Shown here: positions 42,297-51,983 of the stretch, piece by piece
How positions within the stretch are numbered: the first letter of the stretch is position 1
Layout: each line of letters opens with the position of its first letter
DNA from: Paracoccus albicereus
Lineage (GTDB): Bacteria > Pseudomonadota > Alphaproteobacteria > Rhodobacterales > Rhodobacteraceae
NCBI RefSeq assembly: GCF_024359525.1
Contig: NZ_JAKZEU010000002.1
Span: forward strand, 248,001 to 312,000
DNA: 64,000 bases
Direction: 5' to 3'
Program-made: the position numbers and the translations under genes
The notes under the pieces: model-generated
The model's database searches: none
Seen by the model: the letters and a program-made list of their open reading frames with translations, nothing else
What the model was told of the DNA's origin: nothing

Positions 42297-43382
42297 ATGA
42301 AGCTTTCCGATTTCGATTTCGACCTGCCGTCCGACCTGATCGCGACGCGACCCGCGCGACCGCGCAGCGCGGCGCGCCTGCTGCTGGCGAAGGGTGACGA
42401 CATCGTCGATCAACACGTCTTCGATCTGCCGCAGATCCTGCAACCCGGCGACCTGCTGGTACTGAACGACACCCGCGTCATCCCGGCACGTCTGACCGGC
42501 ACAAGGCACCGAGCGACGGGGCAGGGCGAGGCTGCGGCGAAGATCGAGGTCACGTTGATGGAGCCCGAGGCGGGGGGCTGGCGCGCGCTGGCCAAGCCCT
42601 TGCGCAAGCTGCGGGTGGGCGAGGTGATCCGGTTTGACGCAGACCTGTCGGCAGAGGTGATCGAGATCGCCGATGGCGGGTTGAGCCTGCGCTTCGATGC
42701 CGAAGGCGACGCTTTCGATGCGGCGTTGCAGCGCGTGGGCGCGATGCCGTTGCCACCCTATATCGCGGCGCAGCGCGCGCCTGACGCCCAGGACCATACC
42801 GATTACCAGACGATCTGGGCCGAGCGCGCGGGTGCCGTCGCGGCCCCGACCGCGAGCCTGCATTTCGACGCTGCGCTGATGGACGCGCTTCGGGCGCGTG
42901 GCGTGGAATTCGTCCACGTCACCCTGCATGTGGGCGCCGGAACCTTCCTTCCGGTCAAGGTGGACGACGTCACCACCCACCGGATGCATGCCGAATGGGG
43001 CGAGGTCACGGCCGAGGCTGCGGCGCGCATCGCGACGGCGAAGGCCGAGGGTCGGCGCGTGATCCCGGTCGGAACGACGGCGCTGCGGCTGATCGAATCG
43101 GCTGCGGCCGAAACGGGCGTCATTGCGCCGTTTCAGGGAACGACCGACATCTTCATCTATCCCGGCTATCAATTCCGGGTGACCGACGGATTGATGACCA
43201 ACTTCCATCTGCCGAAATCGACGTTGATGATGCTGGTCTCGGCCCTGATGGGGCAGGCGCGGATCCGCGCTATCTACGCCCATGCCGTTGCGCAGCGGTA
43301 TCGCTTCTTCAGTTACGGCGATGCTTCGCTGCTGCTGCCCGAACGGCCGACGGGACTTGGCAGGGCGTCTTCCGAGGCGTAG
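42297..43382 (+). CDS. queA: S-adenosylmethionine:tRNA ribosyltransferase-isomerase QueA
   Basis: A 361-residue enzyme that adds the epoxycyclopentane precursor to preQ1 in tRNA, on the way to queuosine. It shows the family segments [56 protein letters not shown] and [29 protein letters not shown]. The start is ATG 42297 (MKLSDFDF). Confidence 0.95.
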   Translation: MKLSDFDFDLPSDLIATRPARPRSAARLLLAKGDDIVDQHVFDLPQILQPGDLLVLNDTRVIPARLTGTRHRATGQGEAAAKIEVTLMEPEAGGWRALAKPLRKLRVGEVIRFDADLSAEVIEIADGGLSLRFDAEGDAFDAALQRVGAMPLPPYIAAQRAPDAQDHTDYQTIWAERAGAVAAPTASLHFDAALMDALRARGVEFVHVTLHVGAGTFLPVKVDDVTTHRMHAEWGEVTAEAAARIATAKAEGRRVIPVGTTALRLIESAAAETGVIAPFQGTTDIFIYPGYQFRVTDGLMTNFHLPKSTLMMLVSALMGQARIRAIYAHAVAQRYRFFSYGDASLLLPERPTGLGRASSEA

Positions 43383-43420
43383 GGCGGCAGGCAAACGCTG
43401 ACCCTGGGACAGGCACTGCA

Positions 43421-44785
43421 ATGGCAACGGTAATCCGAGGCATATGGCCGCTTCTTTTGGGCGTGCTTCTGCTGATGGTCGGCAACGGCATGCAGGGCAC
43501 GCTGCTGGGTATCCGTGGCGGCATCGAGGGCATTTCCGCCTTCCAGATGTCGGTCGTCATGGCCAGCTATTACGCGGGCTTCCTGGCCGGCAGCCTGATC
43601 GTGCCCGATGTCATAAAGAGCGTCGGACATGTCAGGGTCTTCGCGGCGCTCGGCTCTGCCATCTCGGCGGTGCTGATCTTCTATGCGGTCGCACCCAACT
43701 GGCTGGCCTGGTCTGTGATGCGGGTGCTGATCGGCTTCTGCTTCTGCGGCGTCTACATCACCGCCGAAAGCTGGCTGAACGCCGCTGCGAACAACCAAAC
43801 GCGCGGTCAGTCGCTGGCGGCCTACATGATCGTGCAGATGCTGGGCATCGTGATCGCGCAGGCACTGCTGAACCTGGCCGATCCGGCCGCCTTCACGCTG
43901 TTCGCGATCTCGTCGATCCTAGTGTCCCTGGCCTTCACGCCGATCCTTCTGTCGGCCCAGCCCGCGCCGCAATTCCTGACCATCAAGCGGATGTCCTTCG
44001 GCAAGCTCTACCGCGCATCGCCGCTGGGCTGCGTCGGGATCTTCCTGATGGGCGGCGTCTTCGCGGCGCTGTCGGGCATGTCCTCGGTCTGGGGGACCGA
44101 GATGGGTCTGAGCGTCGGGCAAATCGCAAGCTTCGTCGCGGCGATCTATATCGGCGGCATGGTCCTGCAATACCCGATCGGCTGGCTGTCGGACCGGTTT
44201 GACCGCCGGAAGCTGGTCCTGAGCCTGACCGCCGCGGGGGCGCTGGTGACGCTGGCGACGATCCTGCTGCCGATGAACATCTGGGGGTTCACGCTGGTCG
44301 GCGCGCTGCTGGGCGGCGTCGCGAACCCTGTCTATACCCTGCTGCTGGCCTACACGAACGATTATCTGGACCAGGAGGATATGGCGTCGGCATCGGCCGG
44401 GCTTCTGTTCATCTACGGGCTGGGGTCGATGGCCGGCCCGATCATCACCGGCTGGCTGATGGAGGTGATGGGCCCCGACGGCTACTGGGCCTATATGGGC
44501 GTGCTGATGGCGGCGCTGGCCGGCTACGCTCGCTGGCGGATGACTCGGCGCGCGGCGCTTGGTCCGTCGCAGCAGGGCAGCTTCCCGGTCGTCTCGCCCG
44601 GTGCGACCCGCTTCGCGGTAGAGGCGATGGAAGAGGCGCAGACCGATGCGGACGATCCCGCAACGGTCCGCGCGTCCGATGCGGCCACGGCTGAAGGGGA
44701 CGCCGAACGCCTGTCCGGGGAAGAACAAGCGTCTTCTGGCGTCGACCCGGCAGCGTTGTCTTCTGACGAGCGGAAATCCGACTAG
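43421..44785 (+). CDS. MFS transporter, YcaD-like
   Basis: A 454-residue major facilitator with 12 predicted helices, starting MATVIRGIWPLLLGVLLLMVGNGMQGTLLGIRGG. Loop 2-3 has ASYYAGFLAGSLIVPDVIKSVGHVR, and the second half has YPIGWLSDRFDRRKLVL, the MFS loop 8-9 motif. The last 75 residues are a hydrophilic Ala/Asp/Glu-rich cytoplasmic tail. Substrate unknown. Confidence 0.88.
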   Translation: MATVIRGIWPLLLGVLLLMVGNGMQGTLLGIRGGIEGISAFQMSVVMASYYAGFLAGSLIVPDVIKSVGHVRVFAALGSAISAVLIFYAVAPNWLAWSVMRVLIGFCFCGVYITAESWLNAAANNQTRGQSLAAYMIVQMLGIVIAQALLNLADPAAFTLFAISSILVSLAFTPILLSAQPAPQFLTIKRMSFGKLYRASPLGCVGIFLMGGVFAALSGMSSVWGTEMGLSVGQIASFVAAIYIGGMVLQYPIGWLSDRFDRRKLVLSLTAAGALVTLATILLPMNIWGFTLVGALLGGVANPVYTLLLAYTNDYLDQEDMASASAGLLFIYGLGSMAGPIITGWLMEVMGPDGYWAYMGVLMAALAGYARWRMTRRAALGPSQQGSFPVVSPGATRFAVEAMEEAQTDADDPATVRASDAATAEGDAERLSGEEQASSGVDPAALSSDERKSD

Positions 44786-44871
44786 GGCAGCAGACGCGTT
44801 CGGCAGCCCTTGTCTGCCCCCGCGCGCCCTGTCACGATCCGGTGAGCAGGCGGGCCGAGGGGGATGGCAAG

Positions 44872-45444
44872 GTGACACCGGCAGAGATCAACAGCTTCTG
44901 GATCGACGAGATCGGTGAAAAGGGCTGGTACCAACAATCCGACGCGGTGGACCAGACGATCCGCAACCGTTTCATGGAGGCATGGGACGTGTCCGGTTCG
45001 CTGGCACAGGACTGGGAAGACACCCCCGAAGGCGCGCTCGCCGCACTGATCCTGACGGATCAGTTCCCGCGCAACATGTTTCGCGGCGACCCGCGCAGCT
45101 TCGAGACCGACGAACTGGCCCGTGCCATCGCCGATCGCGCCATCGCTGCCGGGCACGATCTCGCCACGCCAGAGCCGCAGCGTCAGTTCTTCTATCTGCC
45201 GTTCGAGCATTCCGAGAACCTCGACCACCAGGATCGCGCGGTGGCGCTGTTTGCAGAACGGATGCCCGGAGAGAACCTGCGCCACGCGAAGCTGCATCGT
45301 GACACGATCGCGCGTTTCGGCCGGTTTCCATGGCGCAACGAAGCGTTGGGGCGCGCGCCGACCGAGGCCGAGCAGAAGGTGATGGACGCTGGCGGCTACG
45401 GCGCGCTGGTGTCGGGGAAGCTGTCGCTTGATGCGCTGGACTGA
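44872..45444 (+). CDS. DUF924 family protein
   Basis: A 190-residue soluble helical protein with the DUF924 features: INSFWIDEIGEKGWYQQSDAVDQTIRNRF, LILTDQFPRNMFRGDPRSF and RFPWRNEALGR. The family is TPR-like with no proven function. I prefer GTG 44872 (VTPAEINSFW) because family members start there; GTG 44842 adds ten residues. Confidence 0.85.
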   Translation: MTPAEINSFWIDEIGEKGWYQQSDAVDQTIRNRFMEAWDVSGSLAQDWEDTPEGALAALILTDQFPRNMFRGDPRSFETDELARAIADRAIAAGHDLATPEPQRQFFYLPFEHSENLDHQDRAVALFAERMPGENLRHAKLHRDTIARFGRFPWRNEALGRAPTEAEQKVMDAGGYGALVSGKLSLDALD

Positions 45445-45493
45445 TTGATTTAACGCTGAACTATCTTTTTTCGAGCGTCAAACGGGGGATCCC

Positions 45494-46885
45494 ATGGCCC
45501 AGAACTTCGACCTGATCGTGATCGGCGCGGGCCCCGGCGGCTATGTCGCGGCGATCCGCGCGGCGCAGCTGGGCCTGAAGGTCGCCTGTGTGGAACGCGA
45601 GCATCTGGGCGGCATCTGCCTGAACTGGGGCTGCATCCCGACCAAGGCCATGCTGCGTTCGGCCGAGGTGTTTCACCTGATGCACCGCGCCAAGGATTTC
45701 GGTTTGAAGGCCGATGGGATCGACTACGATCTGGACAAGGTGGTCGAACGGTCTCGCGGCGTGGCCAAGCAGCTGTCGGGCGGGATCGGGCACCTGTTCA
45801 AGAAGAACAAGGTCACGACGATCATGGGCGCGGCCAAGATCACCGGCAAGGGCAAGGTCAGTGTCAAGACCGATGAGGGAACCGAAGAGCTGACCGCGAA
45901 GAACATCGTCATCGCCACCGGCGCGCGGGCCCGCGAATTGCCAGGGCTGGAGCCGGACGGCAAGCGTGTCTGGAACTACAAGCACGCCTTGAAACCGCCG
46001 CACATGCCCAAGAAGCTTCTGGTGATCGGCTCTGGCGCGATCGGGATCGAATTCGCGAGCTTCTTCAACACGCTGGGCGCCAAGACGACGGTGGTCGAGG
46101 TGATGGATCGCGTGCTGCCGGTCGAGGATGCCGAGATCAGCGCCTTTGCCAAGAAGGCGTTCGAGAAGCAGGGCATGACGATCATGCAGAAGGCGACGGT
46201 AAAGTCGCTCGACCGCAAGGAAGGCGGCGTGACCGCGACGATCGAGGCCGGTGGCAAGACCGAGAAGATGGAATTCGATACGGTGATTTCAGCCGTGGGG
46301 ATCGTCGGCAACGTCGAGGGTCTGGGGCTGGAAGAGCTGGGTATCAAGGTCGACCGGACCCATGTCGTCACCGACGAATATTGCCGGACGGGTGTCGAGG
46401 GGATCTATGCCATCGGCGACGTCGCCGGCGCGCCCTGGCTGGCGCACAAGGCCAGCCATGAAGGCGTGATGGTGGCCGAACTGATCAATGGCGGTCATCC
46501 GCACGCCGTGAAGCCCTCATCCATCGCCGGATGCACCTATTGCCAGCCGCAGGTGGCATCAGTCGGCCTGACCGAGGCGAAGGCCAAGGAACAGGGCTAC
46601 GACATCAAAGTCGGCAAGTTCCCCTTCATCGGCAACGGCAAGGCCATCGCGCTCGGCGAGCCCGAGGGGATGATCAAGACAATCTTCGACGCCAAGACCG
46701 GCGAGTTGCTGGGCGCCCACATGGTCGGCGCCGAGGTGACAGAGCTGATCCAGGGCTACGTCGTCGCCCGCACGCTGGAAACGACAGAGGCCGAGCTGAT
46801 GGAAACGGTCTTCCCGCACCCGACGCTGTCCGAGATGATGCATGAATCGGTACTGGACGCGTATGGGCGCGCCATCCACTTCTGA
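45494..46885 (+). CDS. lpdA: Dihydrolipoyl dehydrogenase (E3)
   Basis: A 463-residue FAD disulfide oxidoreductase. It has the FAD site LIVIGAGPGGYVAAIRAAQLG, the redox pair in GGICLNWGCIPTKAML, the NAD site KLLVIGSGAIGIEFASFF and the C-terminal base in VFPHPTLSEMMHES (His-Glu pair, HP). It serves as E3 of pyruvate or 2-oxoglutarate dehydrogenase or branched-chain complexes; no E1/E2 genes are in the window, so the complex cannot be named. Confidence 0.95.
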   Translation: MAQNFDLIVIGAGPGGYVAAIRAAQLGLKVACVEREHLGGICLNWGCIPTKAMLRSAEVFHLMHRAKDFGLKADGIDYDLDKVVERSRGVAKQLSGGIGHLFKKNKVTTIMGAAKITGKGKVSVKTDEGTEELTAKNIVIATGARARELPGLEPDGKRVWNYKHALKPPHMPKKLLVIGSGAIGIEFASFFNTLGAKTTVVEVMDRVLPVEDAEISAFAKKAFEKQGMTIMQKATVKSLDRKEGGVTATIEAGGKTEKMEFDTVISAVGIVGNVEGLGLEELGIKVDRTHVVTDEYCRTGVEGIYAIGDVAGAPWLAHKASHEGVMVAELINGGHPHAVKPSSIAGCTYCQPQVASVGLTEAKAKEQGYDIKVGKFPFIGNGKAIALGEPEGMIKTIFDAKTGELLGAHMVGAEVTELIQGYVVARTLETTEAELMETVFPHPTLSEMMHESVLDAYGRAIHF

Positions 46886-46928
46886 TCGCCTGCACGCGGC
46901 CGCCTGATGAAATGCCGTGCGGGGGCTG

Positions 46929-49343
46929 TCAGTCCCCCGCCGGCACCAGCCGCGTGACCCCTGTCGCCGCGGCCCGCGCCAGAGCGGGGTCAAGCGACAT
47001 GTCCACATATTCGCCGCGCCGCCACAATCCCGCGAGATCGTCGTAATGGCGTGACAGCGGATGGCCGGACTGGCCGGTCGAGATCACGAAGACGGACGAA
47101 TCCGGGTCGGCCATGTCGTAGACGCCGCGATAGCCTGCGCCGGTGACGTTCTGATAGGGGTTCTTGCCGAAGCCCAGCAGACCGCCCAGCGCCAACGTGA
47201 AGTCCCCGCCCGAAGTCGGCTGGACCAGGTTCATCACCCAGCCCACGCCCGGCAGCTTGCCCAGCGCGGGGTGGATGTGGTGCGCCTCATGCACGTCGCC
47301 CCAGCGCCAGCTGGTCACGTCTGGACCAAAACGATCGGTCAGGTCCAAGATCGCCTGATCCAGTGCCTGCCGTGCGATGGTGGTGCAATCCTCGGTCGGC
47401 GCGCTCTGGATGACGTCGCACCAACGGCTGGCGCCGCCCGTGTCGCGGAACACGCGCTCGATGAAATCGGGCCGGATGCGAGTCAGGCTGTCGGTCAGTG
47501 CGCCGATCTGGTCGCGCACCAGACGATCCTGAAGGGCTGCCATCCAGGCAGCGTAGATCAGCGGCTCGGGCAGATGCTCGTTCATCGCACCGTCCCATTC
47601 GGCCAGCAGGCTCAGTGCATCCTGCCGCTGCCGTTCGGGCGTGCCGGGCGCCGCAGGCTCGCCCGTGAACCACAGGTTAGCCCCGACCAGCGGCAGGATC
47701 TGGCGCGCGGCGGGGCTGACGGTGTCAAGCTGCGCTGCGATCAGGCTGTCGCGGGAATGAACCTCGCGCCCGTCCATCAACCGCCGCAGACGCGACAGCG
47801 CGAGACCGTCGGGCCGTTCCGCCGTGGCGCTGGCCAGCCCCTGAGGCGCCCCCAGCGACACCGCCTGTCGATCAAGACCCCGCCAGACATTGGCCGGCGC
47901 CCAGCCTGGCGCGGGCATCCGCCCGCCTGTCTGGCTGGCCGGGTCGCGCAAGGGCAGGGCGCCCGCGCGCAGCATCGTGACCCCTTGCTGGTCGGCCAGC
48001 GCGACATTCAGCGCAGGCGCGACAATCGCGTTCAGCGCATCGGCGGCAGCATTGCGGTCCTGCGCCTCCATCAGGCCGATCAGACCGCTCATCGTCGTGT
48101 CCTCTCCGCTCGAGCCGGTCCAGCTGAGCGCGGCAGCATGTCCAAGCGGCGTAACGGCGCCCAGTCCGAAATCGTGTCCCGGCAACAACGGCCCGTTTCC
48201 GGTGTCGCGCAGGGTGATCCGCTGAGATTCGGCGTCGCGGATGCGGATCGTCTCGGTCCGGGTGTCGAACTCGGTCCAGCCGGTCGGGCTGCGATAGCGG
48301 TCGATGTTGCCCGGCTGAATCTCTTCTATCAGGATGTCGGCGTCGTCGATCCCGGCCGGTGTGACGCCCCAGGCCAGATCGTCGCTGCGCCCCGACAGGA
48401 TCGTCGGAATGCCGGGGATCGTCGCCCCCATCACATCGCCGGAAGCCAGCTGCAGACGTGCGAGATACCACAGCGACGGCGCGGTCAGCGCGCCTTGGGG
48501 ATCGTTGGCGAGGATCGCCCCGCCCATCGCCGTGCGGGCGCCGTCGGCGACGGTGACGCTGCCCCCCAGGCCGAGGCCCGGGCGCAGATACCCGGCCAGA
48601 CCGTCATCCCAGTCCCCGGGAGCCGTGTCCTGATCCTCGGGCGCGAGCTTGGCGCCGGGAAACAGGCCGGCGTAATCGGGCATCGGTGCCTCGGTCCGGC
48701 CCAGGATCAGTTCGGGTCCATGGCCGGGATCGATCATCGACAGTCGCGCCGCCAGAACCTCATCGGCGATCGCGGTGCTGGAGGTGGCGGCGACCAGCTT
48801 GAGGATCGCCAGCGAATCCTGCGGCTGCCAGAACGCGATGTCGTCGGGGTAGAGGAAGAATTCCGGCGCACCGCGGCCAAGCGCGCCTTCGTTCACCTTC
48901 ATGATCCACTGGTTGACGCCATCGGCATAGGCCGCAAGCGCGGCACGCGTGCGGTCGTCCTGCACGTCCAATGCCTCGCGGGCCGAACGCGCCAGACCCA
49001 GCCTGCGGGCCAGATCGTCCTTCGCGAAGGTCCGCGCTCCATAGATCTCTGACAGCCGCCCCTGCGCGGCGCGGCGCAGAACCGTCATCTGGAACAATCG
49101 GTCCTGCGCATGGGCGAGGCCCAGGGCAAAGAAGACGTCCGCGTCGGTCTGTCCGAAGATATGGGGCACATCCTCTGTCGAGCGAACGATCTCGACGGGG
49201 GCGGTGATGCCGTCGACGGAATGCGTCGCATTGTAGTCGGGCAGCGAGCGGATCGCGAAATACCACAGCAGCGCCACAACCAGGACGACGCCCGCGATCA
49301 GGCCCACGGTCAGCCTCAGAAGCCAGCGAAAGAGCGTCAGCAT
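46929..49343 (-). CDS. Penicillin acylase-family N-terminal nucleophile hydrolase
   Basis: An 804-residue S45 hydrolase precursor. The N-terminus has a membrane anchor or signal (LTVGLIAGVVLVVALLWYFA, about 11-30). The alpha chain has VPHIFGQTDADVFFALGLAHAQDRLFQM. The autoprocessing site is GLGG/SVTVADGARTAMGGAILANDPQ, making Ser262 the likely beta-chain nucleophile. In most members the residue after it is Asn; here it is Val. The oxyanion Asn is probably in WTGSSGEDTT or nearby. The substrate could be an acyl-homoserine lactone or another amide, but this cannot be told. An RR/WG stretch near the end (WRWGDVHEAHHIHPALG) is family-typical. Confidence 0.86.
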   Translation of the reverse strand: MLTLFRWLLRLTVGLIAGVVLVVALLWYFAIRSLPDYNATHSVDGITAPVEIVRSTEDVPHIFGQTDADVFFALGLAHAQDRLFQMTVLRRAAQGRLSEIYGARTFAKDDLARRLGLARSAREALDVQDDRTRAALAAYADGVNQWIMKVNEGALGRGAPEFFLYPDDIAFWQPQDSLAILKLVAATSSTAIADEVLAARLSMIDPGHGPELILGRTEAPMPDYAGLFPGAKLAPEDQDTAPGDWDDGLAGYLRPGLGLGGSVTVADGARTAMGGAILANDPQGALTAPSLWYLARLQLASGDVMGATIPGIPTILSGRSDDLAWGVTPAGIDDADILIEEIQPGNIDRYRSPTGWTEFDTRTETIRIRDAESQRITLRDTGNGPLLPGHDFGLGAVTPLGHAAALSWTGSSGEDTTMSGLIGLMEAQDRNAAADALNAIVAPALNVALADQQGVTMLRAGALPLRDPASQTGGRMPAPGWAPANVWRGLDRQAVSLGAPQGLASATAERPDGLALSRLRRLMDGREVHSRDSLIAAQLDTVSPAARQILPLVGANLWFTGEPAAPGTPERQRQDALSLLAEWDGAMNEHLPEPLIYAAWMAALQDRLVRDQIGALTDSLTRIRPDFIERVFRDTGGASRWCDVIQSAPTEDCTTIARQALDQAILDLTDRFGPDVTSWRWGDVHEAHHIHPALGKLPGVGWVMNLVQPTSGGDFTLALGGLLGFGKNPYQNVTGAGYRGVYDMADPDSSVFVISTGQSGHPLSRHYDDLAGLWRRGEYVDMSLDPALARAAATGVTRLVPAGD

Positions 49344-49478
49344 TTGGCGGTCCCTGCGGCCTTTCCGGGCAGTCGTTGTCCCCTTGCGCTTGACCCTCGC
49401 GCGCCGGGGTGGTGGGGTGAGCCATAGGCCAGCCGCGCGGGCATTTCAACGCGCAGGGCGATCGAGGGAGAGAGGTTC

Positions 49479-50345
49479 ATGGCGCAGGTTGCATTTCTGG
49501 GACTCGGGGTGATGGGCTACCCGATGGCGGGGCATCTGGCTGCGGCTGGTCATCAAGTGACGGTCTACAATCGCACGGCCGAAAAGGCGCGGAAATGGGC
49601 CGGACAGCATGGCGGCACGTCGGCCGCGACCCCGCGCGAGGCGGTCGCTGGCGCCGAATTCGTCATGGCTTGCGTCGGCAACGACGACGATCTGCGCGCG
49701 ATCTGCCTGGGCGACGACGGCGCGCTTGGCGCGATGGACAAGGGCGCGATCTTCGTCGACCACACCACGGTATCGGCCGCGGTGACGCGTGAGATGGCAA
49801 CGGTCGCGGCTGACCGCGGTTTGGGTTACGTCGACGCGCCGGTTTCCGGCGGGCAGGCGGGGGCCGAAAATGGCCAGCTGTCGGTGATGTGTGGTGGCGC
49901 GCAGGCGGATTTCGACCGCGCCGCACCCATCCTTGACGCCTATGCCAAGATTTGCCGGCTGATGGGCGAGGTCGGTTCGGGCCAGATTACCAAGATGTGC
50001 AACCAGATCGCGATCGCGGGGCTGGTGCAGGGCCTGTCTGAATCGCTGGCTTTCGCGCAGAAATCCGGCATGGACGTGGAAAAGGTGGTCGAGGTCATCA
50101 GCCAGGGCGCTGCCGGAAGCTGGCAGATGGCCAACCGCCACAAAACCATGGCGGCGGGCGAATTCGAACACGGCTTCGCCGTCGACTGGATGCGCAAGGA
50201 TCTGGGCATTTGCCTTGCCGCCGCCGATGAGGTCGGGGCGGCGTTGCCGGTCACTGCGCTGGTGGATCAGTTCTACAAAGAGGTCCAAGGCATGGGCGGC
50301 GGACGTTGGGACACATCCTCGCTGATCGCGCGGCTGACAAGGTGA
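49479..50345 (+). CDS. NAD(P)-dependent beta-hydroxyacid dehydrogenase
   Basis: A 288-residue enzyme of the 3-hydroxyisobutyrate dehydrogenase/tartronate semialdehyde reductase family. The dinucleotide site is VAFLGLGVMGYPMAGHLAAAGH, the substrate loop DAPVSGGQAGAENG, and the catalytic lysine GSGQITKMCNQIAIAGLVQG. Substrate specificity cannot be assigned. It overlaps the cupin gene downstream by four bases. Confidence 0.88.
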   Translation: MAQVAFLGLGVMGYPMAGHLAAAGHQVTVYNRTAEKARKWAGQHGGTSAATPREAVAGAEFVMACVGNDDDLRAICLGDDGALGAMDKGAIFVDHTTVSAAVTREMATVAADRGLGYVDAPVSGGQAGAENGQLSVMCGGAQADFDRAAPILDAYAKICRLMGEVGSGQITKMCNQIAIAGLVQGLSESLAFAQKSGMDVEKVVEVISQGAAGSWQMANRHKTMAAGEFEHGFAVDWMRKDLGICLAAADEVGAALPVTALVDQFYKEVQGMGGGRWDTSSLIARLTR

Positions 50346-50728
50346 GCGTGACGCCCGTCATCCATCGCGGCGTGGGCAAGACTCGGCCTGAATGGTACGA
50401 AGAGCGGTTCGCCGCGAATGGATGGAGCGGATCGTGGCGCAACGGGATCTTCGACTGGCACCATTATCACGAGACCACGCACGAGGTGCTGGGCTGCTAT
50501 CGCGGCAGCGCCCGCGTGCAATTGGGCGGGCCGGATGGCGACGTGCATGACATCGCGGCAGGCGATGTCGTCGTGATCCCGGCTGGCTGCGCCCACAGGC
50601 GGCTCGACGCGTCGGGCGATTTCGCGGTTGTCGGCGCCTATCCCGGCGGTGCGACGCCCGACATGCAAGACGGTGCGGGCATCCCATGCCCGCTGCCGAT
50701 CTGGGAACGGGACCCGGTAAAGGGCTAG
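50342..50728 (+). CDS. Cupin protein, YjlB-like
   Basis: A 128-residue cupin with WHHYHETTHEVLGCYRGSARVQLGG and GDVVVIPAGCAHRRLDAS, giving His and Glu metal ligands. The best start is the GTG at 50342 (VSVTPVIHRG) overlapping the dehydrogenase stop. YjlB-type proteins have no proven reaction. Its stop overlaps that of hisH in convergent orientation by 4 bp. Confidence 0.82.
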   Translation: MSVTPVIHRGVGKTRPEWYEERFAANGWSGSWRNGIFDWHHYHETTHEVLGCYRGSARVQLGGPDGDVHDIAAGDVVVIPAGCAHRRLDASGDFAVVGAYPGGATPDMQDGAGIPCPLPIWERDPVKG

Positions 50729-51354
50729 GGCTTCCAGCCCAGAAAGTTCTCGATGATCCGAAGGCCCACCGCCTGCGACTTCTCGGGGTGAAACTGGGTG
50801 CCGACGATGTTGTCGCGCCCGATGACGGCCGCGATCGGACCGCCGTAATCGACATGCGCCAGCATATTTGCGGTATCGGCCGTCGCGAAGCGCCAGCTAT
50901 GCACGAAATAGGCGTGATCGCCCGTCGAAACGCCTTCGAGCACCTCATGCGGATGATCAACGACCAGATCGTTCCAGCCCATATGCGGCACTTTCAGGCC
51001 GGGCGCGTCGATCGCGACGATCTCGCCCCCGATCCAGCCCAGGCCGGGTGTCGCGCGATATTCGTGGCCCAAATCGGCCAGCATCTGCATGCCGACGCAG
51101 ATGCCCATGAACGGCACACCACGATCCATGACCGCCGAACGCAGCGCCTCGGCCATGCCGTCCACGTCGCCCAAAGCGGCGCGGCAGGCCGGGAAGGCGC
51201 CGTCGCCCGGCAGCACGATCCGGTCGGCCTTGGCCACAAGGTCCGCGTCCGAAGTCACGACGATCTCGGCCCCCAGCGGGCGGCCCATCCGCTGGAACGC
51301 CTTTTCCGCCGAATGCAGATTGCCGCTGTCGTAATCGACCAGCGCGACCTTCAT
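50725..51354 (-). CDS. hisH: Imidazole glycerol phosphate synthase subunit HisH
   Basis: A 209-residue class I glutamine amidotransferase. The nucleophile elbow is [12 protein letters not shown], and the His/Glu pair is in [10 protein letters not shown]. It gives ammonia to HisF in histidine synthesis. ATGA overlap with hisB upstream. HisF and HisA are not in the window. Confidence 0.95.
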   Translation of the reverse strand: MKVALVDYDSGNLHSAEKAFQRMGRPLGAEIVVTSDADLVAKADRIVLPGDGAFPACRAALGDVDGMAEALRSAVMDRGVPFMGICVGMQMLADLGHEYRATPGLGWIGGEIVAIDAPGLKVPHMGWNDLVVDHPHEVLEGVSTGDHAYFVHSWRFATADTANMLAHVDYGGPIAAVIGRDNIVGTQFHPEKSQAVGLRIIENFLGWKP

Positions 51355-51938
51355 AGCGCCCCCTTGGTCGAAGGCAGGGTGCCTTCCATCCGCGGATCGG
51401 TTTCGACCGCTTCGCGCAGCGCGCGGGCAACGGCCTTGAAGGCGGCCTCGGCAATGTGGTGGCTGTTGATCCCGTGAATCCGATCGACGTGAAGCGTGAT
51501 GCCGCCGTGTGTGGACAGCGCCTGGAAGAATTCGCGCACCAGTTCGGTGTCGAATGTGCCGATCTTCTCGGTCGGGAAATCGACGTTCCAGACCAGGAAT
51601 GGCCGCGCGGACAGGTCCAGCGCGGCGCGGACCAGCGCATCGTCCATCGCCAGATGGAAGCTGCCGTAGCGACGGATGCCGCGCTTGTCGCCCAGGGCCT
51701 GGACCAGTGCCTGGCCGAGGGCGATGCCGGTATCCTCGACCGTGTGGTGGTCGTCGATGTGCCGATCGCCCTTGGCCCGGACCGTCAGGTCGATCAGCGA
51801 ATGCCGCGAGAGCTGGTCCAGCATGTGGTCGAAGAACCCGACCCCGGTCTGGTTGTCGTAGCGTCCGCTGCCGTCAAGGTTCAACGTGACCTCGATTTCG
51901 GTTTCGGCGGTGTTGCGGCTGATGGTCGCGTTGCGCAT
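51351..51938 (-). CDS. hisB: Imidazoleglycerol-phosphate dehydratase HisB
   Basis: A 195-residue monofunctional dehydratase. It has the two manganese-binding motifs: [15 protein letters not shown] and [17 protein letters not shown], then the repeat [17 protein letters not shown]. Sixth step of histidine synthesis. The histidinol phosphatase domain of the E. coli fusion is absent, as expected in this group. Confidence 0.96.
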   Translation of the reverse strand: MRNATISRNTAETEIEVTLNLDGSGRYDNQTGVGFFDHMLDQLSRHSLIDLTVRAKGDRHIDDHHTVEDTGIALGQALVQALGDKRGIRRYGSFHLAMDDALVRAALDLSARPFLVWNVDFPTEKIGTFDTELVREFFQALSTHGGITLHVDRIHGINSHHIAEAAFKAVARALREAVETDPRMEGTLPSTKGAL

Positions 51939-51983
51939 GGGCTGGTCCTTCGTTGCCGGGCGCTTATAGGGCGCGCGGTCCGA

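Noticed and set aside
46886-46928. Possible terminator between lpdA and the acylase gene
   Set aside because: The GCACG and CGTGC parts pair only with interruptions; not enough to support.
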